A stretch of 64,000 bases of DNA from Adiantum capillus-veneris (GCA_014529385.2 CM043944.1:67889895-67953894); one strand, 5' to 3'; positions 20,930 through 34,334 are shown, counted from the stretch's first letter. The notes: generated by a model from the letters alone, not told the origin. Numbers and translations are program-made.

Positions 20930-21460
20930 GCTACTAATGAAATCATGTAGGTCGTATCTCCGACTTGCTTGAGTATTTTGAATGGGCCACAATATCTAGG
21001 AGATAACTTGGATATAGGATGAATTTTCAAACTTTCTAAATGTTTTGAAAAATATAGTAATACTTCTTTACCTTACGTGAAAGTGACTCATTGACGTTTG
21101 TCATTAGCATACTTCTTGTACTTGTCATGTGCTTGTTGCATATTTTGACGAGAACTCTTGAGCATATCCATAGAATTTGAGTTGTGTTGAAACCCATGCA
21201 TTGTTGAGCTATATGTTATATCTCTATATATAGCACAACATGCACAAGCATGAAGAGACTAAACCAAGAAGTAACATTCTTAGCATCATTATATGAATAT
21301 TTCAAAATAGACAGATAATCTTCCCAATTAGATTCCTTTTCGCTAACTTATGCTCCTAGCATATTCTCTTGCACCTAGTCACTTTTCATTTAGTTTGTCC
21401 ATCCGTCTCGGAATGACAGAGAGTATTGAGATTGAGTTGTGTTTCCAGTCATTTAAAGAT
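20930..21460 (-). pseudogene. Ty3/gypsy integrase C-terminal remnant
   Basis: Minus-strand translations in several frames give the usual C-terminal integrase phrase around LSPRYCGPFKILKQVG and, near 21400, a broken S-F-R-D-G-W-T-N version of the HPQTDGQTE motif. Stops and shifts are frequent. It belongs to the decayed retroelement mosaic that runs to about 28.8 kb. Confidence 0.5.
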
Positions 21461-21659
21461 ATTCCTCTAGAAGTTACTCACTACAAGGGGTTCTTTATAG
21501 TTCTAAAGCCCATATCAACATAGATAAGCTTGGTTTTCTGTAGAGCTGCTATCATCATTAAGGCTTATATCCGGTGCTTTCCCTTGGTGGTTTGGTTAAA
21601 TATGGTAAGTTAATGTCTGTTTGCTCTTGGATTGCAATTTTTGGAAGGGTTTTTCTATC

Positions 21660-22790
21660 CAATTTAATAGCACATTGTTAGCTCGTTTCCATGGCCGTCT
21701 TGTTCTTGGCTGAGTCTTCTCTTCCTATATAGGATCCACGTATGAGGATTCTTGTTGCGGCTGTGTCACCATTTTGGAATCCACATTTGATGCATCCTAT
21801 TCTTGCAGTGGTATATTTCTTCTTGGATCTTTGATCTAGATAATCATAAAACCCTTCATCAATTAAAATGTCATTCATGTCACTTGCTAGGTTGTCCGGA
21901 TTTTTGTTGCCAACATCTTCTTGAAGCTCCAAATGTTCTACAAAGTTATAGAACTTGTCTTCTTCTTTGTCTTTTGATTCATGCCATTCCTTTGTTTGCT
22001 CTTCATTTTTAGAACTTGTTGATGCCTGGTTCTCTTTGTTTTCCTAGAGCATACTCACTGAAAAGTAATGAATGACATCAAAGCCCTCTTTATCACAAAA
22101 CTTTGTTGCTAGACCGTCTTGAATAGCGCACACATCCAGAGCAGGCAAGATGTATTCCCATTATAATGGTTCTAATGCTTCTTTAGAAAATGTTTATAGG
22201 ATATAATCTTTATCTGTAATCACCCTTTTTGAAATACACTCCTCTTGTTTCTACAAGCTACCAAAATAGGAGGCTCCACACATCCATAGCTCCTTCGGTT
22301 GTCCTAACCATGCTAGAAGTTTCGATCCAGCTAAAGTAGCTGAATTGAACCCCTCAAGTAGTGTTCTTGTCACATCCTTGTAGCTATGGTATCTCAAGTT
22401 TATCCTCGTCGTGGTTTCCATATGTCTGAGGTAGATATGGTCATAATCCACATTCTAACCATTTTCAATTTTTGCATTAATGGTCTTCCTAGAATGATTT
22501 CATAGTTGTTCTTCTTGCCAAAGTCAACAATAGCAAAAGTGTGTTCATATTCAGTGTCACAAGAAGTAACAACTACATTTTCTATTAGTCCTAGGGGGTT
22601 TTCCACGTGTTTGTTTGCAAGCTACAATTTCATCCTAGTAGCCCTCAATGCTAGTTTTTCCCATTGTTTCCAGATCTCTTTTCTTGTAATGGCAACACTA
22701 GCTCCACAATCAAAAAGTTCCATGGTTTTTACACCTTGGAACTCCATAGGAAGAGTGGTGTTGCCATTTTCTCCCTCATAGTACTCTTGT
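21660..22790 (-). pseudogene. Retroelement aspartic protease / gag-pro remnant
   Basis: On the minus strand, 22780-22420 reads MELFDCGASVAITRKEIW, an aspartic-protease active-site region (D-C-G-A in place of D-S-G-A), followed by YEIILGRPLMQKLKMV, the second protease signature. One stop lies between them. Downstream (22400-21680) are further broken frames rich in charged residues. The order protease, then unknown, then integrase fragments fits a degenerate Ty3/gypsy polyprotein. Confidence 0.55.
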
Positions 22791-23254
22791 AATTTTTATT
22801 GAGATACCGATCTTACATTCAAATTAGGTCTTTCTAGATCTTGATCTCCTCTCTTATCCTCGTTGTTGGGTCTCTTACCCCAATTTTTTATAGACATTCT
22901 CCAACTTTTGACCGCATGTTTGGTTGGATTTCCAACAATGCTGCTAATGTGATTGTATAGGTTAGCGGTGCTGACAAAATATCCTCTAATCCCTTAAAAT
23001 CTATGACTTTCGGTGCTAAACGTGTATGGATTGGCACAACCTTGATGTCAGACTTTGGGTTCATACTCTCCCACTTAACATGGTAGAGTCCTTAATTATT
23101 GCAGTCGGCTCTTTGTGGACATCTGCGAACCTATATCTCCATAATCTGATCGCAAATCTACGTTCAATTGTGATCTGGCCTCAAATTTCTCTAAGGGAGG
23201 AGAAGATAATGTAACACTTCCTTCTTTTACCTCTCTTACTACTCTCCATAACTC

Positions 23255-23779
23255 CTATGGCCAATGGTACTCCAGTACCGGTACATATGGTGCAATGTCC
23301 CTAAAAGATTGATTTGTCATATTTAGAACAATCCTCGAATCCTTTGGCTCTAATTTTGTTCTTTCATCATTTATTTTTTCTTGTCTTGGCTCACTCTTAC
23401 ACACTCTTTCCATTGCTTGAGTTACCCTTTCTTGATGCGTAGGCTCTTCCACAGATGGAATGACTACGTGCCGTATTGGATTTTGATGTGAAAGTGCACT
23501 GTGTACATATGTCTCAAAGGGGTTCACTATGTGTAAAATTACCATACAATGTGCGCTCAAAACATGTTTGTATAGCACCTTATCTGTAAAAGTTTTTAGG
23601 AATATAATGTACCCTTTATTTTGAATGTTTGAGTTTGTTTTTAAATTTGAAAAAATAGTATCCTTCTGTATACATATTTCTATAAGTTTCAAAAGCTTTA
23701 AATACCCTTCTGTTGAACTCACATGATAGGTTGCATTTTTCTTAGGTGACCTCCCTGCGATATATGTACAAATATACAA
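23255..23779 (-). other. Open frame of 174 residues, origin unclear
   Basis: The frame is open but its composition (many I, K, N) and position between a protease remnant and a copia remnant make a real gene doubtful. The C-terminal part (KSEPRQEKINDERTK) may be retroelement linker. I see no domain. Confidence 0.2.
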
Positions 23780-24128
23780 GTTACCAAGAAGTCACAATGT
23801 AAAAAAGTGGAGTGTTCACAGTGCATGGTACCTATATGATTACAATGTCATATGTAAAAAGATATCATAATAGTAGATGAGACTATTCTAAAAAGAGTGA
23901 GGCTGAAGTAACTCCAAGCTCCGAGTGCAAGAGGATGAAGCATGACTCAATGATTCCTTTGTTAAGAATATATGCAATCACATGGTCACTTGAAAAATGT
24001 TCAATCATTATTGTGCCTTTGCGTACTTCATATTGTGCATAATGATAATGCACAGTAATATGATTTGACTTGTAATGTTGAATGTAGTCTTTTGTAAGAC
24101 TAATAGAACTCTCATTATCACATCGCAA
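23780..24128 (-). pseudogene. Ty1/copia RNase H C-terminal remnant
   Basis: RCDNESSISLTKDYIQHYKS and HYHYAQYEVRKGTIMIEH match the copia RNase H end found in better condition at 39452-39931. The flank 23790-23880 also matches 39380-39450, so both are copies of the same copia family's 3' part. Confidence 0.8.
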
Positions 24129-24129
24129 G

Positions 24130-27100
24130 GGCCTCTAGCACTTGATTGACTATTTTAGTCTGACCATGTCTTTGAGGATGATCTCCTGTACTAAGGTTGG
24201 GTTGTGTACCCAATCATTTAAACATAACCCTCTAGAAATGATTGTTAAACTTGGGATCATGATCACTCACAATGCTAATTGGCAATCCATAAAATCTTTA
24301 CATATTGTCGACAAATAGCTTAGTTAATTTTGGAGTCTTTTTTTTTATATGGTTGGAATAAAATTAGTTTAGTCAACCAATCGACGACCACCCCATATTG
24401 AGTCATGACATCGTACAATGGTTCGTAGAACCACAATGAGATACTTTCCCATTTACCATTAGGAATCTATAATGGATGCAAGAGGACTCTTGCCTTTTGG
24501 AACTCTGCTTTATTAACTTGATATTTTTGGCAATGCAACATAGTCTTGGACAGAGCCGTGTAAATTGGGCATAGAGCATAAGTCTTGTTAATGCGTGGGT
24601 ACCCTACACTTGGATTATCGTAACATCCATAAAGAATTTGGCACCGAATGTCCGCGTTTTTGGTATACAAACTCTCCCCTTGCGGAGTAGGTACCCATTA
24701 CCAATGGAAAAAAGCTTCCATCTCTACAGTTCATTACTCGATATAGGAGAAGTGAGGGTGGAGGTTAAAGACAAACTACCAACATTGGAGTGAGAAGGAG
24801 CTCTCATTTTTACATGGCTCCACATTTAGAGTTTGCATTGGCATGTTCATATTTTCCTTTAAGAGAGTCCAAAAGCCCACTTGTAATTTTTGTTAAAAGA
24901 AGAGAGATGATCTCAAGCATATGACTAAGAGCATCAGCTATCAAATTGTATTGTCCTTTACGATACCAGAACTTTGCATCATACTCCTCAAGAATCTCAA
25001 TCCACCCGGTCTTTCAACGCTTCAAGTCATTTTGTCGTGTAAACCATTTTATGTTTTCATAGTCAAGGGTGAAAGCATGTATTGGTGGTACCAAAAAGAG
25101 GTGTCCTGGTCAGTCCTTTGGTAACACTTCACAAGCCCCATCTTCATGTGGTACATGTAAAATAAACTAGCATGTTATATATCAATAGATAGATTTTCTC
25201 ATGTAGAATCTAAAACTATAAATTCTGGCAAGTTTTGATTTTTTTTGCAAAATTTTTTACCAATCCCCACTTTTTTTCAAGGGTACCACTAAAAAGTGGA
25301 AAAACTGGTACCACCTATACATGCTTTCACCCTCAAGCACACTTTCAAACTGTGACCCATACTGATAATGTTGCCAAGTCTTCAAGGTGGACACTATTAC
25401 ATAGATTTATCTTTCATAAGTACAATACTTTTGTTAGATTCAATCAAGCTTCTTTCTTTCAAATGTAATTGGACTTCTCTCCTCTAGAAGGAATGCTCCA
25501 ATAGCACGCTCACTAGCATTTATTTCTTAAAAAAATGGATTCAAAGGATCCACAATATCCATAATAGGAGCTATAGCTATTGTGTCCTGTAGAGCATCAA
25601 AATTTTGCTATTGTGAGACATCCCACAGAAAGGGTTTTCCCTTTGCTTTCAGTTGGTCATTCATCGGCAAAGCAATATGAGCATAGTTTTTAATGAACCT
25701 TTTGATAAAAATGTGCGAATCCCAAGAATTTTTTTTATTCCTCTAGATTTTTGGGAGAAGGCCACCTCCGGATGGCATCCCCTTTATATTGATCCATGTG
25801 CAGCCAATGAGTTGAGATGACATGCCCTAGGTAGTGAATTTCCTCCTTGAGAAATCATACACCGACTCTTTGGCATATAATTTATTCGCTCTTAGCAATT
25901 CACACGCCTGATTTAGATGTTGCGAGTGCTCTTATTCAAAGGCACTATATAAAAATATTTCATTGAGAAAGATGATAAAAAACTTGCCTAAATTTTATAT
26001 GGTCTTATGACACTATCCGTGGGCATCATGAAAGTTGCGGGTGCATTAAATAACCCAAAGGAAACCAAAAACTCATAATTTTTGAGCCTTGTTTGGAACA
26101 CAGTTTTGAGTATATCAGCAAGTTAAATGCGTAATTTGTGATATATTGACCTCAAGTCAATCTTAGTAAAAGTACAAGCATGAATGAGCTTGTCAAACAA
26201 CTCATTCAGTCATGGTAACGGGGTGATAAATCATTGGGAAATACATCTCAATATTTCACTGGAAAGTTCTCTAACTGATTAAAAACATTTTCTTGTTGAG
26301 GAGAGAGAGTAGTAGTCATTGTAGAAAGAGGAGAGAGAATCATTCAACATCGAGGGATTTCAATGAAAATAGAATCAACACTCAAAAGAAAATCACACAA
26401 AGAGGAACACAATATATCTTCCTCTATTTCATAATCAAAAGTGAGATTCATAAGCTCTATTGTACATTTGAGTACCATGTGTAGTGCCAGGCACATGAGT
26501 ACTGTGTTGTGTCTTATCACCAAGATCACCGTGGATGTGAGTTTGCACTATGGTCTTCTCAAGCATGTTGGGTTCTTGGGTTTTGACATGCTTCTTAATC
26601 TCAGGTGTCAATCCACAAATAAACACACACACTTGCTAGAAATCATCAAAAATCATCTAGGCCATATAGGTTGAGGATGACATCACGATAGTGCGAGATA
26701 TATTCCAACATTGTTTTACGCAGATGCATAGAACACTTATCCCAATCACACCAATTTTTGTCATTTTCATTAGTGGGAAAAAACTGCTTCTTGAACACAT
26801 CCTTGGAGGTTGTCCATGAGTGTAGTATGGTGCCCTTATTCTTCGGTGACATTCACCAGTTGTAGGCATTACCCTCTAGTGTCAGGCTTGTTTGTAGTGC
26901 CTTAAGTACATCTGGAGTGGGTTTGAGATCGTGAATCCCATCCCACTTATTGTAACCTACATTGAGTGCATCTTTACTACGCTCCCTCTGATCTCCCCTA
27001 AAAATTGGTGGCTTATTATTTTTCATCAAAGCATCCACGTCTTTTTGGGAGAAAAGGGGCATCCTCTTGATTGGAGCCTTGCTTTGACAAACTAGGTCCA

Positions 27101-27140
27101 CCCCCAATAGGGATTGCAACAGTAACCCTAGCTTATCCAT
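24130..27140 (-). pseudogene. Decayed Ty3/gypsy gag-RT-RNase H-integrase
   Basis: Minus-strand order is gag (27140-26435: PPIFRGDQRERSKDAL, KKQFFPTNENDKNWCDW), reverse transcriptase (about 26300-25700: FIIFLNEIFLYS replacing the F-x-D-D-I-L-I-Y-S motif), RNase H (about 25650-25450: NFDALQDTIAIAPIMDI and EINASERAIGAFLLEE) and the integrase zinc-binding region (24670-24470: PRINKTYALCPIYT, MLHCQKYQVNKAE). Frames are broken many times. Absence of a chromodomain cannot be judged. Confidence 0.75.
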
Positions 27141-27149
27141 GGTCTAGGC

Positions 27150-27680
27150 GGTTGGCCAAGTGCTGCATAAATTGCACAAACATATCAGAAAATTTGGTGA
27201 CATTGGCATTCAATTATACAAAATTATTCTCTATGATAGACATGCAAGCTTGAAGTGCTCTAAATTCTTGAATATGAAGCAATTCATAACCGTCATCCAC
27301 TCCAGTAGTTGTGCGTGTATCCTCCATTAGAGTATCTAGCCATGGGGAATCAGCGGGAGGGTTAGGTGCGTTCTTCTCAAAAGTCAAAAGTGTGATGCTT
27401 CTTGATGTCTAAATCCATGAGACTATGTGTTGTATAAATTGCACAAACATATCATACAATTTAGTGACATTGGCATTGAATTGTACAAAATTATTCTCTA
27501 TGATAGACATACATGCTTGAAGTGCTCTAAATACTTGAATATTAAGCAATTCATAACCGTCCTCCTCTCTAGTAGCCGTGCGTGTATCCTCCATGAGAGT
27601 ATTTAGATGTGGGGCATCATTGAGAGGGTTAGGTGCATTTTGGTCAAAATAAAAAGTATGATTCTTGTTGGATGTCTAAA
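27150..27680 (-). repeat. Two tandem copies of a 267-bp gag segment
   Basis: The stretch starting ATAAATTGCACAAACATATC at 27167 recurs at 27434, and similarity continues through the GTGCGTGTATCCTCCAT words to the end of each unit. The period of 267 bases is a multiple of three, so it duplicated 89 codons in frame near the gag start. Confidence 0.85.
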
Positions 27681-27689
27681 TCATGGAAA

Positions 27690-28847
27690 CTAGCAAGAAA
27701 AGAAAAAATACATTGGTTGAAAGATTCCCAATGAAATATGGTTGTATCCATTAAAATCACCGTAGTTGCTGCTTATTAGCCTTGCTAATTACTTCATCAA
27801 TTCTTAAATGCTTGCTAGAAAAAACCGTGTCAGTTTAGAGTGTTTAAAATCGGGAAATCTGGCAAAACTCCGTGGTGATCGAGCTTCCTTGCGATTTTGT
27901 TGTCGATGTGGAAAAAGCACGAGACACTTTGCCAAATCGGTTCCAAGAACTAACCACGAATTAGCAGTTTGATTTGGAAAGAATCATGTTGATTAGTGCT
28001 TGATTTGGTATTGTTTTCTTCCCTGTGTCGGTTGAGTATCGATGCTCAAAAAAGGGGTCAAAAAGCCTATGTTGAATAGGTTGCGTGCTTCGGAACCGAA
28101 CAAAAAAGTTCTAAAATCTCTTTAGATTTTGAGATTACAAAATATTTGATGTACTTGTCGATGTCGAAACCGACTATGAGGTGTGAAGGGTGTCGGTATG
28201 CCGCCAAGGAGAGGGGGGGGGGGGGTGCAATTGTGGGCAACCTCAGTTGGTTTCCCTAAGGCCCAAATAGTGTGGGTACTTATGTGTAAAGAAGTAAAAA
28301 AAATAACGTCAAGTTGGTGGTTATGGCAGTGTGTTGTAGGCTATGCCAAAGGAGATGATGATCGAGTGAAAGCTATAAGATTTGTCAAGCCTCGTGCTTG
28401 TAACAAGAAACACCTAGAAGCCCCTTCCACTCCCAACAAGCTAGCATCAACCAGTTCTCTGCGGCTCAAACTCGTCCGTCTCCGTTCTCCAAGGTTTGTT
28501 GCACACGGTTCTCCCAACTTTGTCTCCACGACTCCATAGTGCATGATCTGAATACACATGTAGAGGAATAACATGCCCTCATATTTTACCACAATAGCAT
28601 GAGACTTTGATATCAATGAAATTCCCCAGGCATATGCCTTGAGAACCTTCCTCCCTAACGCCCTTTATATAGGCCTTGCCCTTCTAAGGTTCCTTGCCCA
28701 ACTTAGCAGTCAACCCTTGGCCTGAAAAATTGATCCTCGAAAATAAAATTTGTAGCAATTATGAATCTTAGACTTGGATCACATATATATGATCAATTTC
28801 TTTGCCATGAGTCACATCGTCACATGATCATCATCACTCTGATACCA
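27690..28847. other. Probable LTR/leader of the minus-strand gypsy element; no gene
   Basis: No supported coding region. Minus strand has a CCTATATAAAGGGCG TATA-like element at about 28655-28670, consistent with an LTR promoter upstream of the gag remnant. A G13 run lies at 28206-28218. LTR boundaries could not be fixed. Confidence 0.35.
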
Positions 28848-29072
28848 TGTTGAGATGTAGAGAGAAAGAGACAAAGATGGAGAGAGTCACATTTTCATGT
28901 GATCGTTACTTCTCTGACACCATGTTGAGATTTAGAGAGAAAAAGAGAGAGTCAGAGAGCGACAAGACAAGAGACACGTCATGTAATCTCCCAAAGACTA
29001 ATTTATATCGAGGACATGATACATATATAAGGTGAGACCAAGTTGACTAGAGTGAGGCATATATACCTCCAA
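28848..29072 (-). repeat. Copia LTR with tRNA-Met-type primer site and partial tandem duplication
   Basis: The minus strand carries TGGTATCAGAGT (28847-28836) immediately after an LTR edge TGTTGAGATG at 28848. A second LTR edge with a mutated primer site lies at 28923. The remainder matches the LTR at 39062-39204. No copia coding sequence follows to the left, so this is an isolated end. Confidence 0.75.
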
Positions 29073-29459
29073 TAGAATCTTTGTGGTCCAATTTTCTCCA
29101 TGGAGTAAGCGAGATTGAAGTCGGTGTACTTGGTGAGTAGATGCCTAAACCTAAAGATGAGCAATCAAATACCAAGATATACACAAAGATGGGTGGAGCC
29201 ATGGAGTGTGATGACAAAGCTGCAGAAGTTCAAAAAGAGATAAATTTATTTGGCACATCATCTCTCATAGAAGATGAGAGAATGACTAGTGATTTTTGTT
29301 AAGAACTTTCTTGTCATGTATGTTTTTTACTAGTGGATTTTAATAATCATCCAACAGTAAATAAATAGTGATTTGTGTTGCTTAAGATGATTATTTATGA
29401 TTAAGTGAACTAACATCTTGTATATATGTTTTCAAAATATTTTTTGCAGCCATGGTAGA

Positions 29460-30290
29460 TGATGAATGCGTACTTGTTTCTCGTAGTTTTCCCCGGATCA
29501 GTATGCATACACACAATAGTTTCGGAGAGATGGTCCTTCTAGGCTAGATACAGCCACTTCGACCCCTCAAACCAGCATTCCAATCACACCAATTATTGGT
29601 GTGGCATCCTTAGTGAGCATCCCAGTTACACCAACGGGTCATGCTACATTGAAGACTTTGAACTCTTGTTGTTCTTTGCGATGATGCAGGTCTCATTGTT
29701 AGGTGGTGGTAGTGGTTATTGTGGTAGTGGTGCTATCGAAGCGTCCATACCACCAAGAGCGGGTCCACCTATCTCTTTTGTAGATAGTACACCACTTAGC
29801 ATGCCATGTACACCTTGGGAATTACATGAGTTTGATCCTAGCAAGGTGTACAAAAATAGGGAACCGAATAGGGTCCAAAAGGCCATGCAACAAAGGATTT
29901 GCCAATTATGTATGATGAGATATGGCACTCTATGATGGACCATTGGGATGCTCAAGATCATGAGAAAATGAAATACATCATTGATGATATTTAAAGAGAG
30001 TATGTGCCTGCACATGGACAGGATCCAATCTCCAAAGACTGGATCTTGGGCCTAGCTATTGCGACAACGTCACATCGTTGACCAAAGTCACAAGATAGAT
30101 ACAATAATAATGAGTCAAAGCTGGCATAGTTGGACGGAGAGGAGTAGGCAAAGATCACATGAGAGGCTTAGGAGCATGGAGACAGGTTTAAAAAATAGCA
30201 AGATGTAGTCAGAGTACGCTTGGAGTTGTAGGATCCTTTCATCTTGAGTGTGAAGACTAGGAGACTCTTCATCATGATTTTGTAAGTGTC
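29460..30290 (+). pseudogene. Decayed CACTA coding remnant (copy 2)
   Basis: Pieces such as GGGSGYCGSGAIEASIP and KAMQQRICQL align in order with copy 1 (4689-5290). Stops are frequent. It is the same Ptta/En/Spm-like stretch, more divergent at the 3' part. Confidence 0.45.
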
Positions 30291-30584
30291 ATATAATAAA
30301 TAAATAGCCTATGTATATATGTTTTTCTAGTTTTTATCTTATGGTTAGTTCCTCCAACACGTAGAGAAGAGAAATATTGATTGAAGCATGGATTATCAGC
30401 TCTTATTTGACAGTTTCAAGATGATGGAGAGGCCGTAAATAAGGATGCATTACCTTGACAAGTATAGTTTATGCATATGTTTTCATCGATTTTAATTTAT
30501 GTATAGCTAGTTATGTTTATGCTTTTGGTTCATGTATACTAAGACGTCAGGTATGGTTCTAGATATATTCATGTATGTTCAATT

Positions 30585-31140
30585 TTGGTTTCGGTTATGA
30601 TTATGAACATTGTTATGGCTATGGTTATGGTTTTGGTTTTGGTTTGGGTTTGGGTTTTCTTATGGTTATGGTTATAGTTTTGAATTTGCTTATGGTTATA
30701 TGGTTTCAAAATCATGTTATGGTTATGGTTATGGATTCCACTCAGGTTATGGTTATGGTTATGATTTTGGAATCTGGTTATGGTTTGAAAAATTGGTTAT
30801 GGTTATGGCTTTGGAATTTGTGTAAGGATATGGTTATGGTTTTGGAATTTTCTTATGGTTAGAGAATTTGGTTATGATTATAGTTTTGAAATCCACTTAC
30901 AATCATAGTTATGGTTTTGGAGTCATGTTACGGTCATAGTTATGAAATTTCTCTTTGGTTGTGGTTTTGAAATCGTATGATGGCTATAGTTTTTGAATCG
31001 TGTTATGGTTACGGTTATGGTTGGAGAATTTGGTGATGAGATCTGAATCTTGATATGGTTATGGTTTGAGATTTTTATGGTGGTTATTTTTTGCAAGTCT
31101 TATTATGGTTATAGTTTGTAGATCTCATCATTATTATAGT
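30585..31140. repeat. TTATGG-type minisatellite (copy 2)
   Basis: GGTTATGGTTATGGTTTTGGAAT-like words, split here by substitutions, repeat over about 550 bases, against about 200 in copy 1. The glycine/tyrosine-rich translations are by-products. Confidence 0.85.
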
Positions 31141-31500
31141 TCCTGATGGTAATGCTTCCAATGTCAGTATGTATTACATCTGCCCAAATTACAAGCAAAA
31201 TGAAGGTGGAGTGTGGTTGCTTTTGCACTCTTTCCTTTGAGCAGAGAGGGCTGGTTTTTGGTGTTGCAATACATGCAACAACAATTCCTAGCCCTCTTTG
31301 ATAAATTTTTTAAAACAAGTTTTGGCATTGATATAGGTGCCTATAAAGGCGTCGGTATATTTCAATGCATATATCGGCATCTTGTATGATAATGTTATGA
31401 TATCCATGCCTATTTAGACATGCATATCAAAGATTTGGATGTTTATAAGCCACTTATTTTGAAGATATAGTGGTCGGTATCCGCTTGACTTGTTGTAGTG

Positions 31501-32770
31501 GCCACTGAGAACTCTATGCTCATAGGTGGCACCCTTGTGCGGTTCTGTGAACGTTTGTGGCACTTGTGGGTCGCAAGTGATGGGTGTCCTTGGTGGTGGT
31601 TCTAAAGTGTACCCATAAGGGTTATTTTTCATGTGGTGTACCCTGAGGGCCCCCATTTTTATTGAGACCTATTCAGTATTACCACTAGTGCTAGTGTCCC
31701 CCCAAGCTTGTGAGTATGTGAGAGAGGAGTGGGATTTTCCCTCCAAGGGGCATCAAACCATTCAAAAACTTGCTAAGAAAAGCGCTCAAAAGGGCCAATA
31801 AGATATATATTTCTAAAAATGGTCAAAGGTCCCTATAATAAAAATTCTTTTATCATTTTAGGGGCTCTTTGGACAATTTTGAGCCAATAATTATCTCTAA
31901 AATCTCAACAAGGTATCCTCTTTACCGAGCTAACCATAGATTGGCACTTGGGATGCTATGAAGAATTTTTCAATCAAGATCAAGCTGTGCATTTCCCATT
32001 TTTGGTGGAAATTCTCCCCTTCCCCCTTCTCTTTCTCCTGCTCTCATTTTTGTCCACATTGTTGATAGTATGGAGGTGTGTGTACCCCCAAACCAGCAAC
32101 GTCTATGCACATGAAGAGATTAAGATAGAGCATTGATGTGTTTTTTGAGAGGGTCAAGACGGAAAGTGGTGGTGTGTAAGTGCGATATGGTGATCTTGAA
32201 GGGCCTGTGTGCTTTAGTTTGTGTGAAACTAGTGGTTTGCTAGTGTGAGTGTTTTGAAGGTGATCTTGAGAGGACAGGGGTGCTATGAATGCCCTAATCT
32301 ATAGTGAAGTATTGTGTTGTGCTATGGGTGTTTTCCCCATTTCCCTTCTTTATATTTTGGTGCCCCTACAAAGGAGCTACTAATTGCTCCCAGTTTGACA
32401 AAGAAGTATGATTTTTTGCATTGGGAGGTATGGAAACACAAAGATATGGAACAATTTTTATAGGTGAAGAGAATATTGACGAGTGGATTACAAATTTTGA
32501 GTTGTATATGATGTCAGTGTGTATGCCAAATGAGGATTGAAAGATGCAAAGTTTTCCATTGGTGATGCGTGTAAAGCTAAGGTGGAGTATGAAGCTAGGC
32601 ATGCTTGACCGGATCTATGAGTACGGTTTTGGCATGATTTCCATAGGGAGGCATCTGTAGTCAAAATGGATGCTAAGGTCAAGGCCCTTAAACAAGATTT
32701 TAGTGAATAAACCATCTCCTTCTCAACTTGGGATTGATTGCTAGAAGCATACCAAATGTTATGTTAGCTA
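31501..32770 (+). mobile_element. 5' part of an LTR retroelement: LTR, primer site, gag fragment
   Basis: An LTR-like stretch runs to about 32356; TGGTGCCCCTACAAAGGA (32358) is a primer-site-like sequence. A gag remnant follows at 32420-32770 (WITNFELYMMSVCMPNED, with stops). The same features occur inverted at 33960-32900 and beyond, see the next entry. Confidence 0.55.
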
Positions 32771-34210
32771 TTTGAATTCTAACATCACTCACCAGATCAT
32801 ATTTAGGATGATCCAAGCTAAAATTGGATTGCTTGATTTTGCGATATCTTCTCTTCTTCCTAGTTTCTATTTTCTCCCTCCTTTTATGTACTTTCTCATT
32901 AACTTTGCAAGATCTAGTCACCCATATTTTCTCTCTCTACCTTTATCCTCCTACTCTCTTTTTGAAAAAAACATCCACATCTTGCTTTTCCACACCAATA
33001 TATTAACCCTGTGATCTTAATCATACCTGGAGGAGCCCGCAATATAGGATTCTCATTCACCGGTTTCTCTCTCTGACCATTGAGTGGCATGCATTCTCTA
33101 CCTTTACTAGAAAATGGGTACATACCTCTGGGTGGATGAGCGCAATCTAGACCATAATGACCCTGATTCCCATAGATGTAACACTTGCTAGGAAACAACC
33201 TGCCTCTACCTCTATCTACCTTTCACTACCATTTGTTGTCCAACACACTAAAACAAAGCTCTTTCATTTTCTCTTATCTTGAACAATATGTACCCAATGT
33301 TGAGGAACAATTTCCAAACCTCAATTTTCTTCATCCTCCACTTCAAATTCATTCCTTAAACTCTAGAGTGTGTTGGGAGACTCCTTTTCATACCCCACTA
33401 TGCCCTATTCAATATTCCTTTTTATTTTCTTGCTCTTTGCATATGCAATTAGAGTGTATCATTGCAGTACTCTAGACTCTTAAAATCCATCTTCTCTGGA
33501 ATATTGGGATGAAAACGAACCATGAACTTGTTGAGCTTGAAGTACTCCCCATTGGCCAACTGCATAGCAATTGCTAACTCTGCCCAACACTCTTCAAGAG
33601 AATAAGAAAAATTCCCAAATATTCACTTAAATGTTATCTTAGAGCCTTCAAATTTTCATCCATGTTGACAAGAGTTACCTCCTTGTGGAAACCTACAAGA
33701 AGGGAGCCCGTAGGGCAGGCCATGCCTTCCTTGTTTCACCTTCAAAAGCATCAAACCATACCTTTTCTTTTTCGCCATCACCATGAAACTGTCTACATCT
33801 TTCTATCCTCATTTGGCATATGCAATGATAGCATATATAGTTCAAAATCTTGCATCCACTCCTTCGGATTCTCGTTGCTGATAAAGATTAGGCCATTACT
33901 TTACGATGACATCTCGTTTTGTCAAAAACTACTTTTCCCGTCCAACCAATGAGAAATCAAATTTCTCCTCTTCTTGGGGGTACTAGAAGATGAATATGGA
34001 GAAATGAGACACACCCAAAAATTCTAAAACATGCCTCTCTATAGACCAAGGTATCCATAGAACCCTTATCCTCTCAAAGGAACCTTCAGAACAACACACT
34101 TCCCTACTAACACTCACTTGGTTGCAAACCATCAAACACGCAAACTTTTGTCAAGATCCACACCTATACACAATCAACAATGCATGTATCCCTCAAAAAC
34201 ATGTTGCACA

Positions 34211-34334
<124 letters not shown>

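Larger units (their letters stand above)
29080..31500 (+). mobile_element. CACTA-family remnant (copy 2), not interrupted
   Basis: The right end at 31500 reads CACTACAACAAGTCAAGCGG on the minus strand. Collinear with copy 1 (3885-20699) across the coding remnant, the minisatellite and the subterminal part, but lacking both insertions. Its 31280-31320 segment is the empty-site equivalent for the 9.75-kb transposon. The left boundary is uncertain because a copia LTR adjoins it. Confidence 0.7.

Noticed and set aside
30575-30862. A glycine/tyrosine-rich structural protein
   Set aside because: It is the translation of the TTATGG minisatellite, open in several frames and shared with the other CACTA copy.
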